From: Enterobacillus tribolii
GTDB lineage: Bacteria; Pseudomonadota; Gammaproteobacteria; Enterobacterales; Enterobacteriaceae
Reading direction: 5' to 3'
Length of the DNA: 42,291 nucleotides
Assembly (NCBI RefSeq): GCF_003363015.1
Contig: NZ_QRAP01000016.1
Location: 1 to 42,291 of the forward strand
This document shows positions 9,913 through 27,244 of this stretch, piece by piece. The number at the start of each line of letters is the position of its first letter. Position 1 is the first letter of the stretch. Below the pieces are notes generated by a model. That model was given only the letters and a program-made list of their open reading frames with translations, made no database searches and had not been told where the DNA came from. The translations under genes and the position numbers were made by a program.

Positions 9913-10129
9913 AATAACAGAAAGCGAAGGAAGAACGGACATAAACACCATCGCAATGACGCTTATGTCCGGCCTCCCAGCCGCCCGATTTGCCATGTTT
10001 CTCTTTGCGACGATAGCTGCCTTTGCCTTTCACGTTCTTTTCAACCCGCTGTTTAAATAACGGGTCATGCAACAGAGCATGCAGTGCATTATCAGCAATC
10101 TGCCCCTTTGTGTGACGATATTTCGCCAT
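9911..10129 (-). CDS. arfA: alternative ribosome-rescue factor ArfA
   Basis: ArfA recruits RF2 to ribosomes stalled on non-stop mRNA, as a back-up for tmRNA. The 72-residue frame starts [20 protein letters not shown] and includes the conserved [12 protein letters not shown] and [13 protein letters not shown], matching E. coli ArfA. In E. coli the arfA mRNA is cut in an internal hairpin, giving a truncated active protein only when tmRNA is lacking. A matching hairpin is present here at 9936-9971 (codons 53-65). AGAGG precedes the ATG, 13 bases after zntR. Confidence 0.93.
   Translation of the reverse strand: MAKYRHTKGQIADNALHALLHDPLFKQRVEKNVKGKGSYRRKEKHGKSGGWEAGHKRHCDGVYVRSSFAFCY
9936..9971 (-). 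promoter_or_regulatory. hairpin inside arfA (likely RNase III target)
   Basis: CGGACATAA and TTATGTCCG form a perfect 9-bp stem in the coding region. The enclosed 18 bases can continue it by four mostly G-U pairs and a CAT/ATG pair set around a TGCG loop, giving about 16 bp in RNA. In E. coli a hairpin at this place makes arfA mRNA non-stop by RNase III cleavage and early termination. The same role is inferred here. Confidence 0.75.
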
Positions 10130-10142
10130 AGTAAACCTCTTC

Positions 10143-10604
10143 TCAATATGGTTTTTTATTTAGATGGCCGCGTAAATCAATATGCGACAACTTTTCTGCA
10201 GCCCCCTGCTCCAGGGTCTCCAGAATGGAACAATATGTACTGGCATGAGCCTTACCACAACAGGCATCACTCAGCCGTTTGAGAGAATCACGCATCCGCG
10301 CCAGTTCCCGGAGCTTATTTTCCACCTCGGCCAGCCTGGCGTCTACTATAGATTTTGACTCCTCACAGGTATGATGCTCAGGATCAACGCGTATAGAGAG
10401 TAACTCGCGGATAGCCTCAAGCGTAAAGCCAAGCTGCTTGGCATAACGGATGAAACGCAGTCGCTGCAGATCCTGCTCGTTGTAAAGGCGAAACCCGCCT
10501 TCGCTACGCACATCATGCCCCATCATCCCTTGCTTCTCGTAGTAGCGGATCGTATCAGGCGTAACATCAACAAGCTTGGCAAGTTGTCCTATGCGATACA
10601 TCAT
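10143..10604 (-). CDS. zntR: zinc-responsive MerR-family activator ZntR
   Basis: ZntR binds the zntA promoter and switches on this Zn(II)/Cd(II)/Pb(II) export ATPase. The N-terminal MerR winged helix ([20 protein letters not shown]) is followed by the dimer helix and metal loop. Zinc ligands are visible: Cys80 (HHTCEES), Cys115-Cys116 (DACCGKAH), His120 and Cys125 (TYCSI). The E. coli C-terminal Cys141 has no counterpart in the different tail (ending HLNKKPY). Two ATG codons are adjacent (10604, 10601); the second matches E. coli numbering, the first has better spacing from AAGGA. The start overlaps the yhdN stop, and the ribosome binding site is formed by the yhdN repeats. Confidence 0.94.
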   Translation of the reverse strand: MMYRIGQLAKLVDVTPDTIRYYEKQGMMGHDVRSEGGFRLYNEQDLQRLRFIRYAKQLGFTLEAIRELLSIRVDPEHHTCEESKSIVDARLAEVENKLRELARMRDSLKRLSDACCGKAHASTYCSILETLEQGAAEKLSHIDLRGHLNKKPY

Positions 10605-11059
10605 TCCTTACCTTCCTTACCTTCCTTACCTTCCTTACCTTCCTTACCTTCCTTACCTTCCTTACCTTCCTTACCTTCCTTACCTTCCTTACCTTGATCA
10701 GCAAAACGCCCGCTAAGAGCGCTGGCATAGTCCCGGCTTAAAAACGTGGTATCCATTCCGGCTTGCTGCAAGCGAAACGCCAGTAACGCCAGGCGACCAC
10801 TCAGCACCATAAAATCCGGATGATCAGGAGATAAATAACGCAGCATATTGCTGATGGTGACAGCTTCTTTACGTTGCTCCAGCTCAGGCGGAAGACAACC
10901 GGCATTTTTCAGCAAACGATAACCCGCCCTCAGCTCCGGAGGAACATGGCTGTCATCATCCAGATTCAAAGGCTCGCCGCTGCCCGGCAGAGAATCAAAA
11001 TCGCCACGCTTCTGTGCCTCGCTAATGTGCCTTTCGGCCCATTCGTCAATCAGCCACAC
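10601..11059 (-). CDS. yhdN: DUF1992 protein YhdN with C-terminal GKE repeat tail
   Basis: The first 122 residues align with the whole of E. coli YhdN, a DUF1992 (DnaJ-homologue-like) protein of unknown function (PGSGEPLNLDDDSHVPPELR and YRLLKNAGCLPPELEQR are conserved). They are followed by ten perfect Gly-Lys-Glu triplets encoded by identical 9-bp repeats, making 152 residues. The start is GTG with GGAGGAAA seven bases upstream. It is the first gene of the leftward yhdN-zntR-arfA set, just beyond the rplQ terminator. The tail is highly charged and probably disordered; its role is unknown. Confidence 0.92.
   Translation of the reverse strand: MWLIDEWAERHISEAQKRGDFDSLPGSGEPLNLDDDSHVPPELRAGYRLLKNAGCLPPELEQRKEAVTISNMLRYLSPDHPDFMVLSGRLALLAFRLQQAGMDTTFLSRDYASALSGRFADQGKEGKEGKEGKEGKEGKEGKEGKEGKEGKE
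10604..10693 (-). repeat. ten perfect 9-bp tandem repeats (GGTAAGGAA on the minus strand)
   Basis: Ninety bases consist of ten identical copies of TTCCTTACC (plus strand), with no mismatch, plus a two-base partial copy. On the coding strand each copy reads GGT AAG GAA (Gly-Lys-Glu). Copy-number change would keep the yhdN frame. Each copy also contains AAGGA, a Shine-Dalgarno-like word, and the last copy abuts the zntR start codon. Confidence 0.97.
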
Positions 11060-11143
11060 GTTTCCTCCGAATTTCCCGGCTACTTCCGGGCCAGCTTAAG
11101 AGCTGCAAGAGATAAAATAAAGTGTTCCTCTTATCGCAGGCAT

Positions 11144-11172
11144 AAAAAAACCGGGCCTAAGCCCGGTTTTTT
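11144..11172 (-). terminator. terminator of the alpha operon after rplQ
   Basis: CCGGGC-CTAA-GCCCGG with A7 on one side and T6 on the other. On the minus strand the hairpin is followed by seven T, 16 bases past the rplQ stop. It could also work in the other direction. Confidence 0.92.
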
Positions 11173-11187
11173 CAAGCAACGTACGGA

Positions 11188-11601
<414 letters not shown>

Positions 11602-11617
11602 TTAACCTGTGATCCGG

Positions 11618-12607
11618 TTACTCGTCAGCAATGCTTGCCGGCGGCCAGTTTTCCAGGCGCATGCCCAGAGACAGACCACGTGAGGCCAGCACGTCTTTAA
11701 TCTCGGTAAGAGATTTTTTACCCAGGTTCGGCGTTTTCAGCAACTCAACCTCGGTACGCTGTACCAGATCACCGATGTAGTGGATAGCTTCTGCCTTGAG
11801 GCAGTTCGCAGAGCGGACAGTCAATTCCAGATCGTCAACAGGGCGCAGCAGAATCGGATCAAACTCCGGCTTCTCTTCTTTCACTTCCGGCTGACGTACG
11901 TCACGCAGGTCAACGAAAGCTTCCAGTTGTTCAGCCAGGATAGTCGCCGCACGACGGATTGATTCTTCCGGATCAATCGTGCCGTTGGTTTCCATCTCGA
12001 TTACCAGCTTGTCCAGGTCGGTACGCTGTTCAACACGCGCTGCTTCAACATTGTAGGCAATTCGCTCTACAGGGCTGTAGCAGGCGTCGACAAGCAGACG
12101 GCCGATCGGGCGCTCATCTTCTTCCGAATGAATTCGGGCAGAAGCCGGCACATAACCGCGGCCACGCTGAACTTTGATACGCATGCTAATAGATGCATTT
12201 TCATCAGTCAGATGGCAGATCACATGCTGCGGCTTGACGATTTCGACATCACCATCATGGGTGATGTCGGCTGCAGTCACAGGGCCAATGCCAGACTTAT
12301 TCAGGGTAAGAATAACTTCATCTTTTCCTTGAACTTTCACCGCCAGCCCTTTCAGGTTGAGCAGGATTTCCAGGATATCTTCCTGAACGCCCTCTTTGGT
12401 GCTGTACTCATGCAGTACACCATCAATCTCAACCTCGGTCACCGCGCAACCCGGCATTGATGAAAGCAGAATACGGCGCAGTGCGTTACCCAGAGTATGG
12501 CCGAAGCCACGCTCTAACGGCTCAAGGGTCACCTTGGCGTGCGTCGAACTCAGTTGCTCGATATCTACCAGGCGCGGTTTTAGAAACTCTGTCACAGAAC
12601 CCTGCAT
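11618..12607 (-). CDS. rpoA: RNA polymerase subunit alpha
   Basis: Alpha dimerises to nucleate RNA polymerase assembly and its C-terminal domain contacts UP elements and activators. The 329 residues comprise the N-terminal domain (about 1-235), a linker rich in Glu and Pro, and the C-terminal domain (about 250-329). The latter retains the DNA-binding segment [10 protein letters not shown], with the key Arg near 265, and [12 protein letters not shown]. It is the fourth gene of the alpha operon, between rpsD and rplQ. Confidence 0.99.
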
Positions 12608-12632
12608 TGTGTCCTCTCTTTGGTACTAAGCT

Positions 12633-13271
<639 letters not shown>

Positions 13272-13287
13272 CTAGAAAACGACCGCG

Positions 13288-13680
<393 letters not shown>

Positions 13681-13693
13681 TCAATCACCCCGA

Positions 13694-14050
13694 TTATTTC
13701 TTGATCGGTTTGCGCGGACCCTTACGGGTACGAGCGTTGGTCTTGGTGCGCTGACCGCGAACCGGCAGACCACGACGATGACGCAAACCACGATAAGTAC
13801 CAAGGTCCATCAGACGCTTGATGCTCAGGGTAACTTCACGACGCAGATCACCTTCTACAGTGTATTTGGCAACTTCGTCACGCAGCTTATCGATTTGCTC
13901 TTCAGACAGCTCACTGATCTTAACATTTTCAGCAATGCCCGTTGCGGCGCAGATGGCCTGAGAACGGGTTTTGCCGACACCAAAAATCGCGGTTAATGCG
14001 ATAACGGTATGTTTATGATCAGGAATGTTAATGCCTGCTATACGGGCCAC
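13694..14050 (-). CDS. rpsM: 30S ribosomal protein S13
   Basis: S13 sits in the 30S head, forms intersubunit bridges and contacts P-site tRNA through its basic tail. The 118-residue protein begins [13 protein letters not shown] after a GTG start; AGGAG is eight bases upstream and the same GTG is used in E. coli, where S4 binding traps the ribosome at this site. It is the first gene of the alpha operon. The tail [15 protein letters not shown] is typical. Confidence 0.99.
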   Translation of the reverse strand: MARIAGINIPDHKHTVIALTAIFGVGKTRSQAICAATGIAENVKISELSEEQIDKLRDEVAKYTVEGDLRREVTLSIKRLMDLGTYRGLRHRRGLPVRGQRTKTNARTRKGPRKPIKK

Positions 14051-14179
14051 TATGCACTCCTATAATTCATATACAACAGCACCAGTCTGAAAAGCCCGTT
14101 TTCAGGATACTCAAAAGATGCTGCAGCAACTAACAAAAGATTGGCTGGCTAATCTAGCCAGCTCAATCCAACTTTGCAA
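14051..14179 (-). promoter_or_regulatory. alpha operon promoter and S4-repressed leader
   Basis: Minus strand: TTGCAA (14179-14174), a 17-bp spacer and TAGATT (14156-14151), all as in E. coli. The start is expected near 14144. The leader to the rpsM GTG contains GAGTATCCTGAAAACGGGCT and TTTTCAG, the conserved words of the S4-binding pseudoknot. A perfect dyad (GCTGGCTA-GAT-TAGCCAGC, 14162-14144) is centred on the -10 and would form a hairpin in transcripts coming from rpmJ. Confidence 0.88.
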
Positions 14180-14198
14180 GAAAAATATGCGAGATAAA

Positions 14199-14345
<147 letters not shown>

Positions 14346-15677
14346 TTAACGGCCGAAGCCTTTCAGGTTCGCTTTCTTCAATGCAGACTCATACTGACTG
14401 GACATCATCAGAGTTTGCACTTGAGCCATAAAGTCCATGATGACGACAACCACGATGAGCAGTGAAGTACCACCAAAATAGAAAGGTACTTTCATGGCAT
14501 CACGCATGAACTCCGGGATCAGGCAGATAAAGGTAATATACAAGGCGCCAATCAGAGTCAGACGCGTCATAACCTTATCGATATACTTCGCCGTTTGCTC
14601 TCCCGGACGAATCCCAGGTACGAATGCCCCGGACTTCTTCAGGTTATCCGCTGTTTCACGCGGGTTGAAAACCAACGCCGTGTAGAAGAAACAGAAGAAG
14701 ATGATTGCAGACGCATAGAGTAACACATAAAGCGGTTGCCCAGGCTGCAAATACAGCGAAATTGTAGTCAGCCAGTTCCAACCGGTACCGCCCCCGAACC
14801 ATGACGCGATGGTCGCCGGGAACAGAATAATGCTGGAAGCAAAAATTGCCGGGATAACACCCGCCATATTCACTTTCAACGGTAAATGTGTGCTCTGTGC
14901 CGCGTAAACACGACGACCTTGCTGACGCTTGGCGTAGTTAACAACGATACGACGCTGACCACGCTCTACGAAAACAACGAAGAAGGTTACCGCGAACACC
15001 AAAACTGCAACCAACAGCAACAGGAGGAAGTGCAGGTCGCCTTGCCGCGCCTGCTCAATAGTATGGCCAATTGCCGGCGGTAAACCCGCCACAATCCCCG
15101 CGAAGATAATGATTGAAATACCGTTACCGATACCCCGTTCAGTTATCTGCTCACCCAGCCACATCAGGAACATCGTCCCGGTAACCAGGCTCACTACCGC
15201 AGTGAAGTAGAAAGCAAAGCCCGGATTAATCACCAGACCTTGCATTCCCGGCATATTCGGCAGACCGGTAGCAATACCGATCGACTGAAATATGGCTAAT
15301 ACCAGCGTGCCGTAACGGGTATACTGACTAATCTTACGACGGCCAGCCTCCCCTTCTTTCTTAATCTCCGCTAACGCCGGATGAACCACCGTCAGCAACT
15401 GGATAATAATTGATGCCGAAATATACGGCATGATACCCAGTGCAAAGATAGAAGCACGGCTGAGAGCACCACCAGAGAACATGTTGAACATTTCAATGAT
15501 GGTGCCTCTCTGCTGCTCAAGCAGTTTGGCAAGTACAGTGGCATCAATACCAGGGATCGGAATAAAAGAGCCAATACGGAATACAATCAGCGCCCCAATC
15601 ACAAACAACAGTCTGCGCTTGAGTTCGCCAACACCACCTTTGGCACTCTGAAAATCTAATCCTGGTTGCTTAGCCAT
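14346..15677 (-). CDS. secY: preprotein translocase subunit SecY
   Basis: SecY is the pore of the Sec translocon in the inner membrane. The 443-residue protein has ten hydrophobic helices, the lateral-gate and plug region after TM1 (FIPIPGIDA), and cytoplasmic loops such as [19 protein letters not shown] in C4 and [14 protein letters not shown] in C5. It lies in the spc operon between rplO (7 bases) and rpmJ. The GspA-O proteins and the chitinase in this window depend on Sec export. Confidence 0.99.
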   Translation of the reverse strand: MAKQPGLDFQSAKGGVGELKRRLLFVIGALIVFRIGSFIPIPGIDATVLAKLLEQQRGTIIEMFNMFSGGALSRASIFALGIMPYISASIIIQLLTVVHPALAEIKKEGEAGRRKISQYTRYGTLVLAIFQSIGIATGLPNMPGMQGLVINPGFAFYFTAVVSLVTGTMFLMWLGEQITERGIGNGISIIIFAGIVAGLPPAIGHTIEQARQGDLHFLLLLLVAVLVFAVTFFVVFVERGQRRIVVNYAKRQQGRRVYAAQSTHLPLKVNMAGVIPAIFASSIILFPATIASWFGGGTGWNWLTTISLYLQPGQPLYVLLYASAIIFFCFFYTALVFNPRETADNLKKSGAFVPGIRPGEQTAKYIDKVMTRLTLIGALYITFICLIPEFMRDAMKVPFYFGGTSLLIVVVVIMDFMAQVQTLMMSSQYESALKKANLKGFGR

Positions 15678-15684
15678 CTGCTAC

Positions 15685-16119
15685 TTATTCCTCAATTTTA
15701 CCGCCAGCAGCTTCGATAGCAGCGCGAGCACCTTTGGTCACACGCAGGCCACGAACGGTCACAGCGCGATTGATTTCGCCAGACAGCATGATCTTAGCAA
15801 ATTCAATCTGCGGGCCGATTACGTTAGCTGCTTTCAGCGCGTTCAGGTCGATAACGTCGCCTTCCATGCGGGCCAGGTCAGACAGACGAATTTCTGCCGT
15901 AACCATTGCCTTGCGGGAGGTGAAGCCGAATTTCGGCAGACGACGATATAACGGCATCTGGCCGCCTTCAAAACCACGACGTACGCCACCGCCAGAACGA
16001 GACTTCTGACCTTTGTGACCACGGCCGCCGGTTTTACCCAGGCCAGAACCGATACCACGACCCAGACGCTTGGAAGCGTGCTTGGACCCTTCGGCCGGAG
16101 ACAGAGTATTTAAACGCAT
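15685..16119 (-). CDS. rplO: 50S ribosomal protein L15
   Basis: L15 is an assembly protein with a long glycine- and arginine-rich N-terminal extension that runs into 23S rRNA; seen here as [20 protein letters not shown], with [20 protein letters not shown] after it. Length 144 residues, as in E. coli. The gene lies three bases after rpmD and seven before secY. Confidence 0.99.
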   Translation of the reverse strand: MRLNTLSPAEGSKHASKRLGRGIGSGLGKTGGRGHKGQKSRSGGGVRRGFEGGQMPLYRRLPKFGFTSRKAMVTAEIRLSDLARMEGDVIDLNALKAANVIGPQIEFAKIMLSGEINRAVTVRGLRVTKGARAAIEAAGGKIEE

Positions 16120-16122
16120 CTC

Positions 16123-16818
<696 letters not shown>

Positions 16819-16823
16819 CTACC

Positions 16824-17186
<363 letters not shown>

Positions 17187-17720
17187 TTACTTCTTCTTAG
17201 CCTCTTTGGTACGCACGACTTCGTCGGCGTAACGAACACCTTTGCCTTTGTAAGGCTCAGGACGACGGTAAGCGCGCAGGTTAGCCGCAACTTGACCGAT
17301 CAGCTGCTTATCAGCGCCTTTCAGCACGATTTCAGTCTGAGACGGACATTCAGCGGTGATGCCTGCCGGCAGTTCGTGATCGATCGGGTGAGAGAAACCC
17401 AGAGACAGGTTTACTACATTACCTTTGACCGCGGCACGATAACCAACACCTACCAGTTGAAGCTTTTTGGTGAAGCCTTCGGTAACACCGATCACCATTG
17501 CGTTCAGCAGCGCACGCGTGGTACCCGCCTGGGCCCATGCGTTCACAAAGCCTTCGCGCGGAGCAAAGGTCAATGCGTTTTCAGCATGCTTCACTTCAAC
17601 AGCTTCATGGATAGTGCGAGACAGCTCGCCATTTTTACCTTTAATCGTAACTACCTGACCGTTGAGTTTTACCTCTACGCCGGCAGGAACGACGACGGGT
17701 GCTTTAGCAACACGAGACAT
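17187..17720 (-). CDS. rplF: 50S ribosomal protein L6
   Basis: L6 lies near the factor-binding site and sarcin-ricin loop and is needed for late 50S assembly. The 177-residue protein has the two related alpha/beta domains of the family and the C-terminal signature [14 protein letters not shown]. It starts [20 protein letters not shown]. Position in the spc operon: 13 bases after rpsH. Confidence 0.99.
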   Translation of the reverse strand: MSRVAKAPVVVPAGVEVKLNGQVVTIKGKNGELSRTIHEAVEVKHAENALTFAPREGFVNAWAQAGTTRALLNAMVIGVTEGFTKKLQLVGVGYRAAVKGNVVNLSLGFSHPIDHELPAGITAECPSQTEIVLKGADKQLIGQVAANLRAYRRPEPYKGKGVRYADEVVRTKEAKKK

Positions 17721-17733
17721 TCTTTCCTCCGGA

Positions 17734-18132
<399 letters not shown>

Positions 18133-18159
18133 TTACTCCCGTGATTCAATTGGTGACAA

Positions 18160-19738
<1,579 letters not shown>

Positions 19739-19806
19739 CTAATGTCAACTACTACTTCATGACCCGGAATGGGTCGTTAAAATACCCCCACAATTAAGGG
19801 CGCAGC

Positions 19807-19815
19807 ATTATAACA
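19807..19815 (-). promoter_or_regulatory. spc operon promoter (extended -10)
   Basis: Minus strand TGTTATAAT (19815-19807), an extended -10 with a perfect TATAAT, followed by GCTGCGCCC. The flanking words CTACCCATA and GCGGTG agree with the E. coli spc promoter. No good -35 hexamer is present. It lies 80 bases upstream of rplN and directly after the S10 operon terminator. Confidence 0.85.
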
Positions 19816-19835
19816 CCGCATCCAGATTATGGGTA

Positions 19836-19868
19836 GAAAAAATAAACGGCCCAGTAGCTGAGCCGTTT
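19836..19868 (-). terminator. S10 operon terminator after rpsQ
   Basis: AAACGGCTCAG and CTGGGCCGTTT (minus strand, 19868-19844) pair around CTA with one G-U pair, and ATTTTTT follows. It stands 26 bases after the rpsQ stop and ends the S10 operon. Confidence 0.9.
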
Positions 19869-19894
19869 ATCTTATTTTGAAAGCGCTTACTGTA

Positions 19895-21823
<1,929 letters not shown>

Positions 21824-21828
21824 CTACC

Positions 21829-22110
<282 letters not shown>

Positions 22111-22123
22111 TTATCCTCTAAAA

Positions 22124-22954
<831 letters not shown>

Positions 22955-22967
22955 TTACTCCTCCGAC

Positions 22968-24524
<1,557 letters not shown>

Positions 24525-24544
24525 TCAATCGTTCAATGACCTGA

Positions 24545-25022
<478 letters not shown>

Positions 25023-25029
25023 CCCGCGT

Positions 25030-25057
25030 ATTATACGGATAGAAACCCAGGATGCAA
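25030..25057 (-). promoter_or_regulatory. S10 operon promoter
   Basis: Minus strand: TTGCAT (25057-25052), 16-bp spacer, TATAAT (25035-25030), then a GC-rich ACGCGGGC discriminator. The start is expected near 25022. Confidence 0.88.
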
Positions 25058-25069
25058 GCGGGATGGGAT

Positions 25070-25097
25070 AAAAAGTAGCCATTTACCGCCCGGCCAC
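25070..25097 (-). terminator. probable terminator after gspB
   Basis: Minus strand: GTGGCC (25097-25092) pairs with GGCTAC (25080-25075) with one G-U pair around an 11-base loop, followed by TTTTT. It ends only 12 bases before the S10 promoter -35, so it would shield the S10 operon from gspAB transcription. Confidence 0.55.
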
Positions 25098-25106
25098 CCT
25101 GATCTA

Positions 25107-25544
25107 TCAATACGACGTCTTTTCGCTCATGCGCAGCGCCTCTCTGACGCGTTGCCGCAGTACATCATCTGTTCCGCTTACGGGCGCGGGCTCTTCAGCG
25201 ATATTCGCTGAGGCGTCCTCTTCCGGAGCGGGGAGTTCTTCATCTGGATCGCTCGCCACATCAGCTTGTGGTAGCGGCTGCTTTTTGGCGATGTACTGCT
25301 GCGGCGACAGATAATAATCAGGCCGGGCGGCCTCTTGTTGTTGCCCAGCGGGAGGCGGCGAGTAGCGCAGCCACAAATGCCGGGCATAGAAACCTGCTAT
25401 ATAAAGGGAAGAAAACCAAACCGCCCACAGCATAATGACGACCAGCCAGCGCAACGGTGTTCTTCGGATTCGGAAACCGCGTCCGGCCTTTCCGGAGGGG
25501 AATCCATACTCTTTTGCATACGACTCGGCGAAAATCCTGATCAT
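25107..25544 (-). CDS. gspB: type II secretion protein GspB (short form)
   Basis: The 145-residue protein has a basic cytoplasmic start, one membrane helix at about 32-53 (RWLVVIMLWAVWFSSLYIAG) and a periplasmic part that is Pro/Glu/Asp rich and probably unstructured. No HR-like C-terminal domain, as in longer OutB/PulB proteins, can be recognised. GspB works with GspA to place the GspD secretin across peptidoglycan in the ExeAB system. The ATG overlaps the gspA stop by four bases. The call rests on position and topology more than on sequence motifs. Confidence 0.75.
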   Translation of the reverse strand: MIRIFAESYAKEYGFPSGKAGRGFRIRRTPLRWLVVIMLWAVWFSSLYIAGFYARHLWLRYSPPPAGQQQEAARPDYYLSPQQYIAKKQPLPQADVASDPDEELPAPEEDASANIAEEPAPVSGTDDVLRQRVREALRMSEKTSY

Positions 25545-27049
25545 CGCGGCTTCTCCGGATTAGCCGGGTTTTCTGCCTGCGCCGACGGCTCCAACGTGAG
25601 TTTCGGGCTTTCACCCAACACCTGCATCAATCGGATGAGCGTCATCCTCCCTGCGATACCGTCCGCAGGAAGATGATGGCTGGCCTGAAATGACTTAAGC
25701 TTTTCGGCCAGTATCGGTTGCCAGCGGTCCACAGGCGTTGCCGGTATATTCATTGCTTTGCTGAGCATGGCATCAAGCCATATGATATGCCCCACATCAC
25801 TTTTCCGCCCAATGTGCGTCGCGCCATCCGGCGCCGTCTTCCACAAAATTGTGTTTTGCCCGTGCCACACTTGCTCAAACCAGTGCCGCTTAACCGTCCA
25901 TATCCGCTGGTTTATCAGTAAATCCAGCTCATCAGGCGAAGCGCTCATGACTACGGCGAAAAGCGGACGTTTATCGCCTTCCAGACGGGCAATCCATGGC
26001 AGGCCTTGTTTCGATAATTGTTCAAGCGTGTTTTCGCCGCTATGGCAAATCAGCCCGGCCCGCACGGCCTGATCGCACCAGGCTTCATCGCGCGTCACTT
26101 CATATCCCCAGGCAGAAAACAGCCCCTGCATCGAGCTCCGTTCGTCGGAGAGCTGGTCGGTGATTTTCGGCGGTGATGCCTTTTTTGCGATAGCCGGGGG
26201 ATTCCCGCTTATCCAGTGCGGCACCGGAACCGGCAGCCGCCAAATGCCGGTCAGCATCCATCCCAGTGCAAATGCGCAGACGGCATACCCCGCCATCAGA
26301 GCGAGCGTCCGCCGCGCTGCCGGGAAAGCATATTGAACGTTCTCCACGACCGCTGCCGTTAGCCGGCGCACATCCTTCTTTTCAGCATCTTCATGAGAGA
26401 AATAACGTTGGAACCCCTTCGCGGCAACGGCCATAAAACGCAGATTCCCCCGCGACAGCTGCGCAACCTTCGCAACCATTCTTTGTTTTTCCGCCGATAC
26501 GTGTGTTCCCGGTACGGCAGGGAGTCGCTCATCATCATACGTCGCGGGCGACGGCATTCTGATCCAGGAGGGGCACAACTTACGCATTTTCTTCCGGTCA
26601 CTCATGCTGTTGTCCCCCACCAGCAGCAGCGTGGGTTTTTGAGGGTGATATATTGCAGCCTGGTAAAATAGATCGATAAACCGTTCTATTTCCGCAAGAT
26701 CGTGAGCATTATCAATCACGATTAAACAGCTGCGTTCGCCACAAGGTATTTTGCCCAAGACGTCATGCCAGAATGCGGATAATGAGCAGGTATCTCCCAT
26801 TTGCATATTCAGCGAATTACCACCGCAGGCATTCATCAACATGCTATGGTCCTTTTTCCCCCGCAAAGCGATAAAGGTTACCGCATTACCGTCAAACTCA
26901 GCGGCAATACGCTGCGCCAACGTTGATTTTCCACACCCGGGATTTCCCGACAGAACAATTATGCTTGCGGGTTTTAATTCCTGCTGTAAATAGTTTTCAA
27001 TAAACTCATGTGTAAACACTGGAAATACCATATAGATAATACATCTCAC
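25541..27049 (-). CDS. gspA: type II secretion ATPase GspA (ExeA-like)
   Basis: GspA is an inner-membrane ATPase that binds peptidoglycan and helps secretin assembly. The 502 residues show: Walker A GNPGCGKST (35-43), Walker B CLIVIDNAHD (108-117), a probable sensor LLLVGDN (141-147), one membrane helix about 247-268, a C39-peptidase-like periplasmic domain about 305-412 and a peptidoglycan-binding repeat about 447-479 (LKSFQASHHLPADGIAG). The start is uncertain: ATG 27049 is the longest, ATG 27031 would remove six residues, and neither has a well-spaced ribosome binding site. Divergent from gspC across 195 bp. Confidence 0.9.
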   Translation of the reverse strand: MRCIIYMVFPVFTHEFIENYLQQELKPASIIVLSGNPGCGKSTLAQRIAAEFDGNAVTFIALRGKKDHSMLMNACGGNSLNMQMGDTCSLSAFWHDVLGKIPCGERSCLIVIDNAHDLAEIERFIDLFYQAAIYHPQKPTLLLVGDNSMSDRKKMRKLCPSWIRMPSPATYDDERLPAVPGTHVSAEKQRMVAKVAQLSRGNLRFMAVAAKGFQRYFSHEDAEKKDVRRLTAAVVENVQYAFPAARRTLALMAGYAVCAFALGWMLTGIWRLPVPVPHWISGNPPAIAKKASPPKITDQLSDERSSMQGLFSAWGYEVTRDEAWCDQAVRAGLICHSGENTLEQLSKQGLPWIARLEGDKRPLFAVVMSASPDELDLLINQRIWTVKRHWFEQVWHGQNTILWKTAPDGATHIGRKSDVGHIIWLDAMLSKAMNIPATPVDRWQPILAEKLKSFQASHHLPADGIAGRMTLIRLMQVLGESPKLTLEPSAQAENPANPEKPR

Positions 27050-27184
27050 CGCAATAATGCCGCAAACACATAATCAATAATAATAACTCTGAAATACACT
27101 ATTTCATACATCGATAGGCATGAGTTTCTTTAATGGAAAAATGTAATCGAGAAAATATTCAAGCTGAGATATCATACCTGCAAC

Positions 27185-27213
27185 TTGCACATTAGCAATC
27201 TCGATAATAATAT
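27185..27213 (+). promoter_or_regulatory. candidate gspC-O promoter
   Basis: TTGCAC (27185-27190), a 17-bp spacer and TAATAT (27208-27213) lie 31 bases before the gspC GTG, in an AT-rich 195-bp gap shared with divergent gspA. In E. coli the gsp operons at this site are silenced by H-NS; the AT-rich composition here is compatible with that, but no direct evidence is visible. Confidence 0.5.
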
Positions 27214-27244
27214 GATGTCCCTTTTGAGGGTTTAATTAAATATT

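Noticed and set aside
10604-10693. Possible CRISPR-like or iteron array
   Set aside because: The copies are contiguous without spacers, lie in frame within a gene, and no cas or replication gene is near.
10515-10697. Plus-strand open frame with a Ser-Leu-Pro repeat
   Set aside because: It is the antisense reading of the 9-bp repeat in yhdN; it has no conserved part and covers the start of zntR.
25107-25544. gspB as a frameshifted pseudogene
   Set aside because: The frame is intact, coupled to gspA and followed by a terminator; short GspB proteins are plausible, so no evidence of decay.
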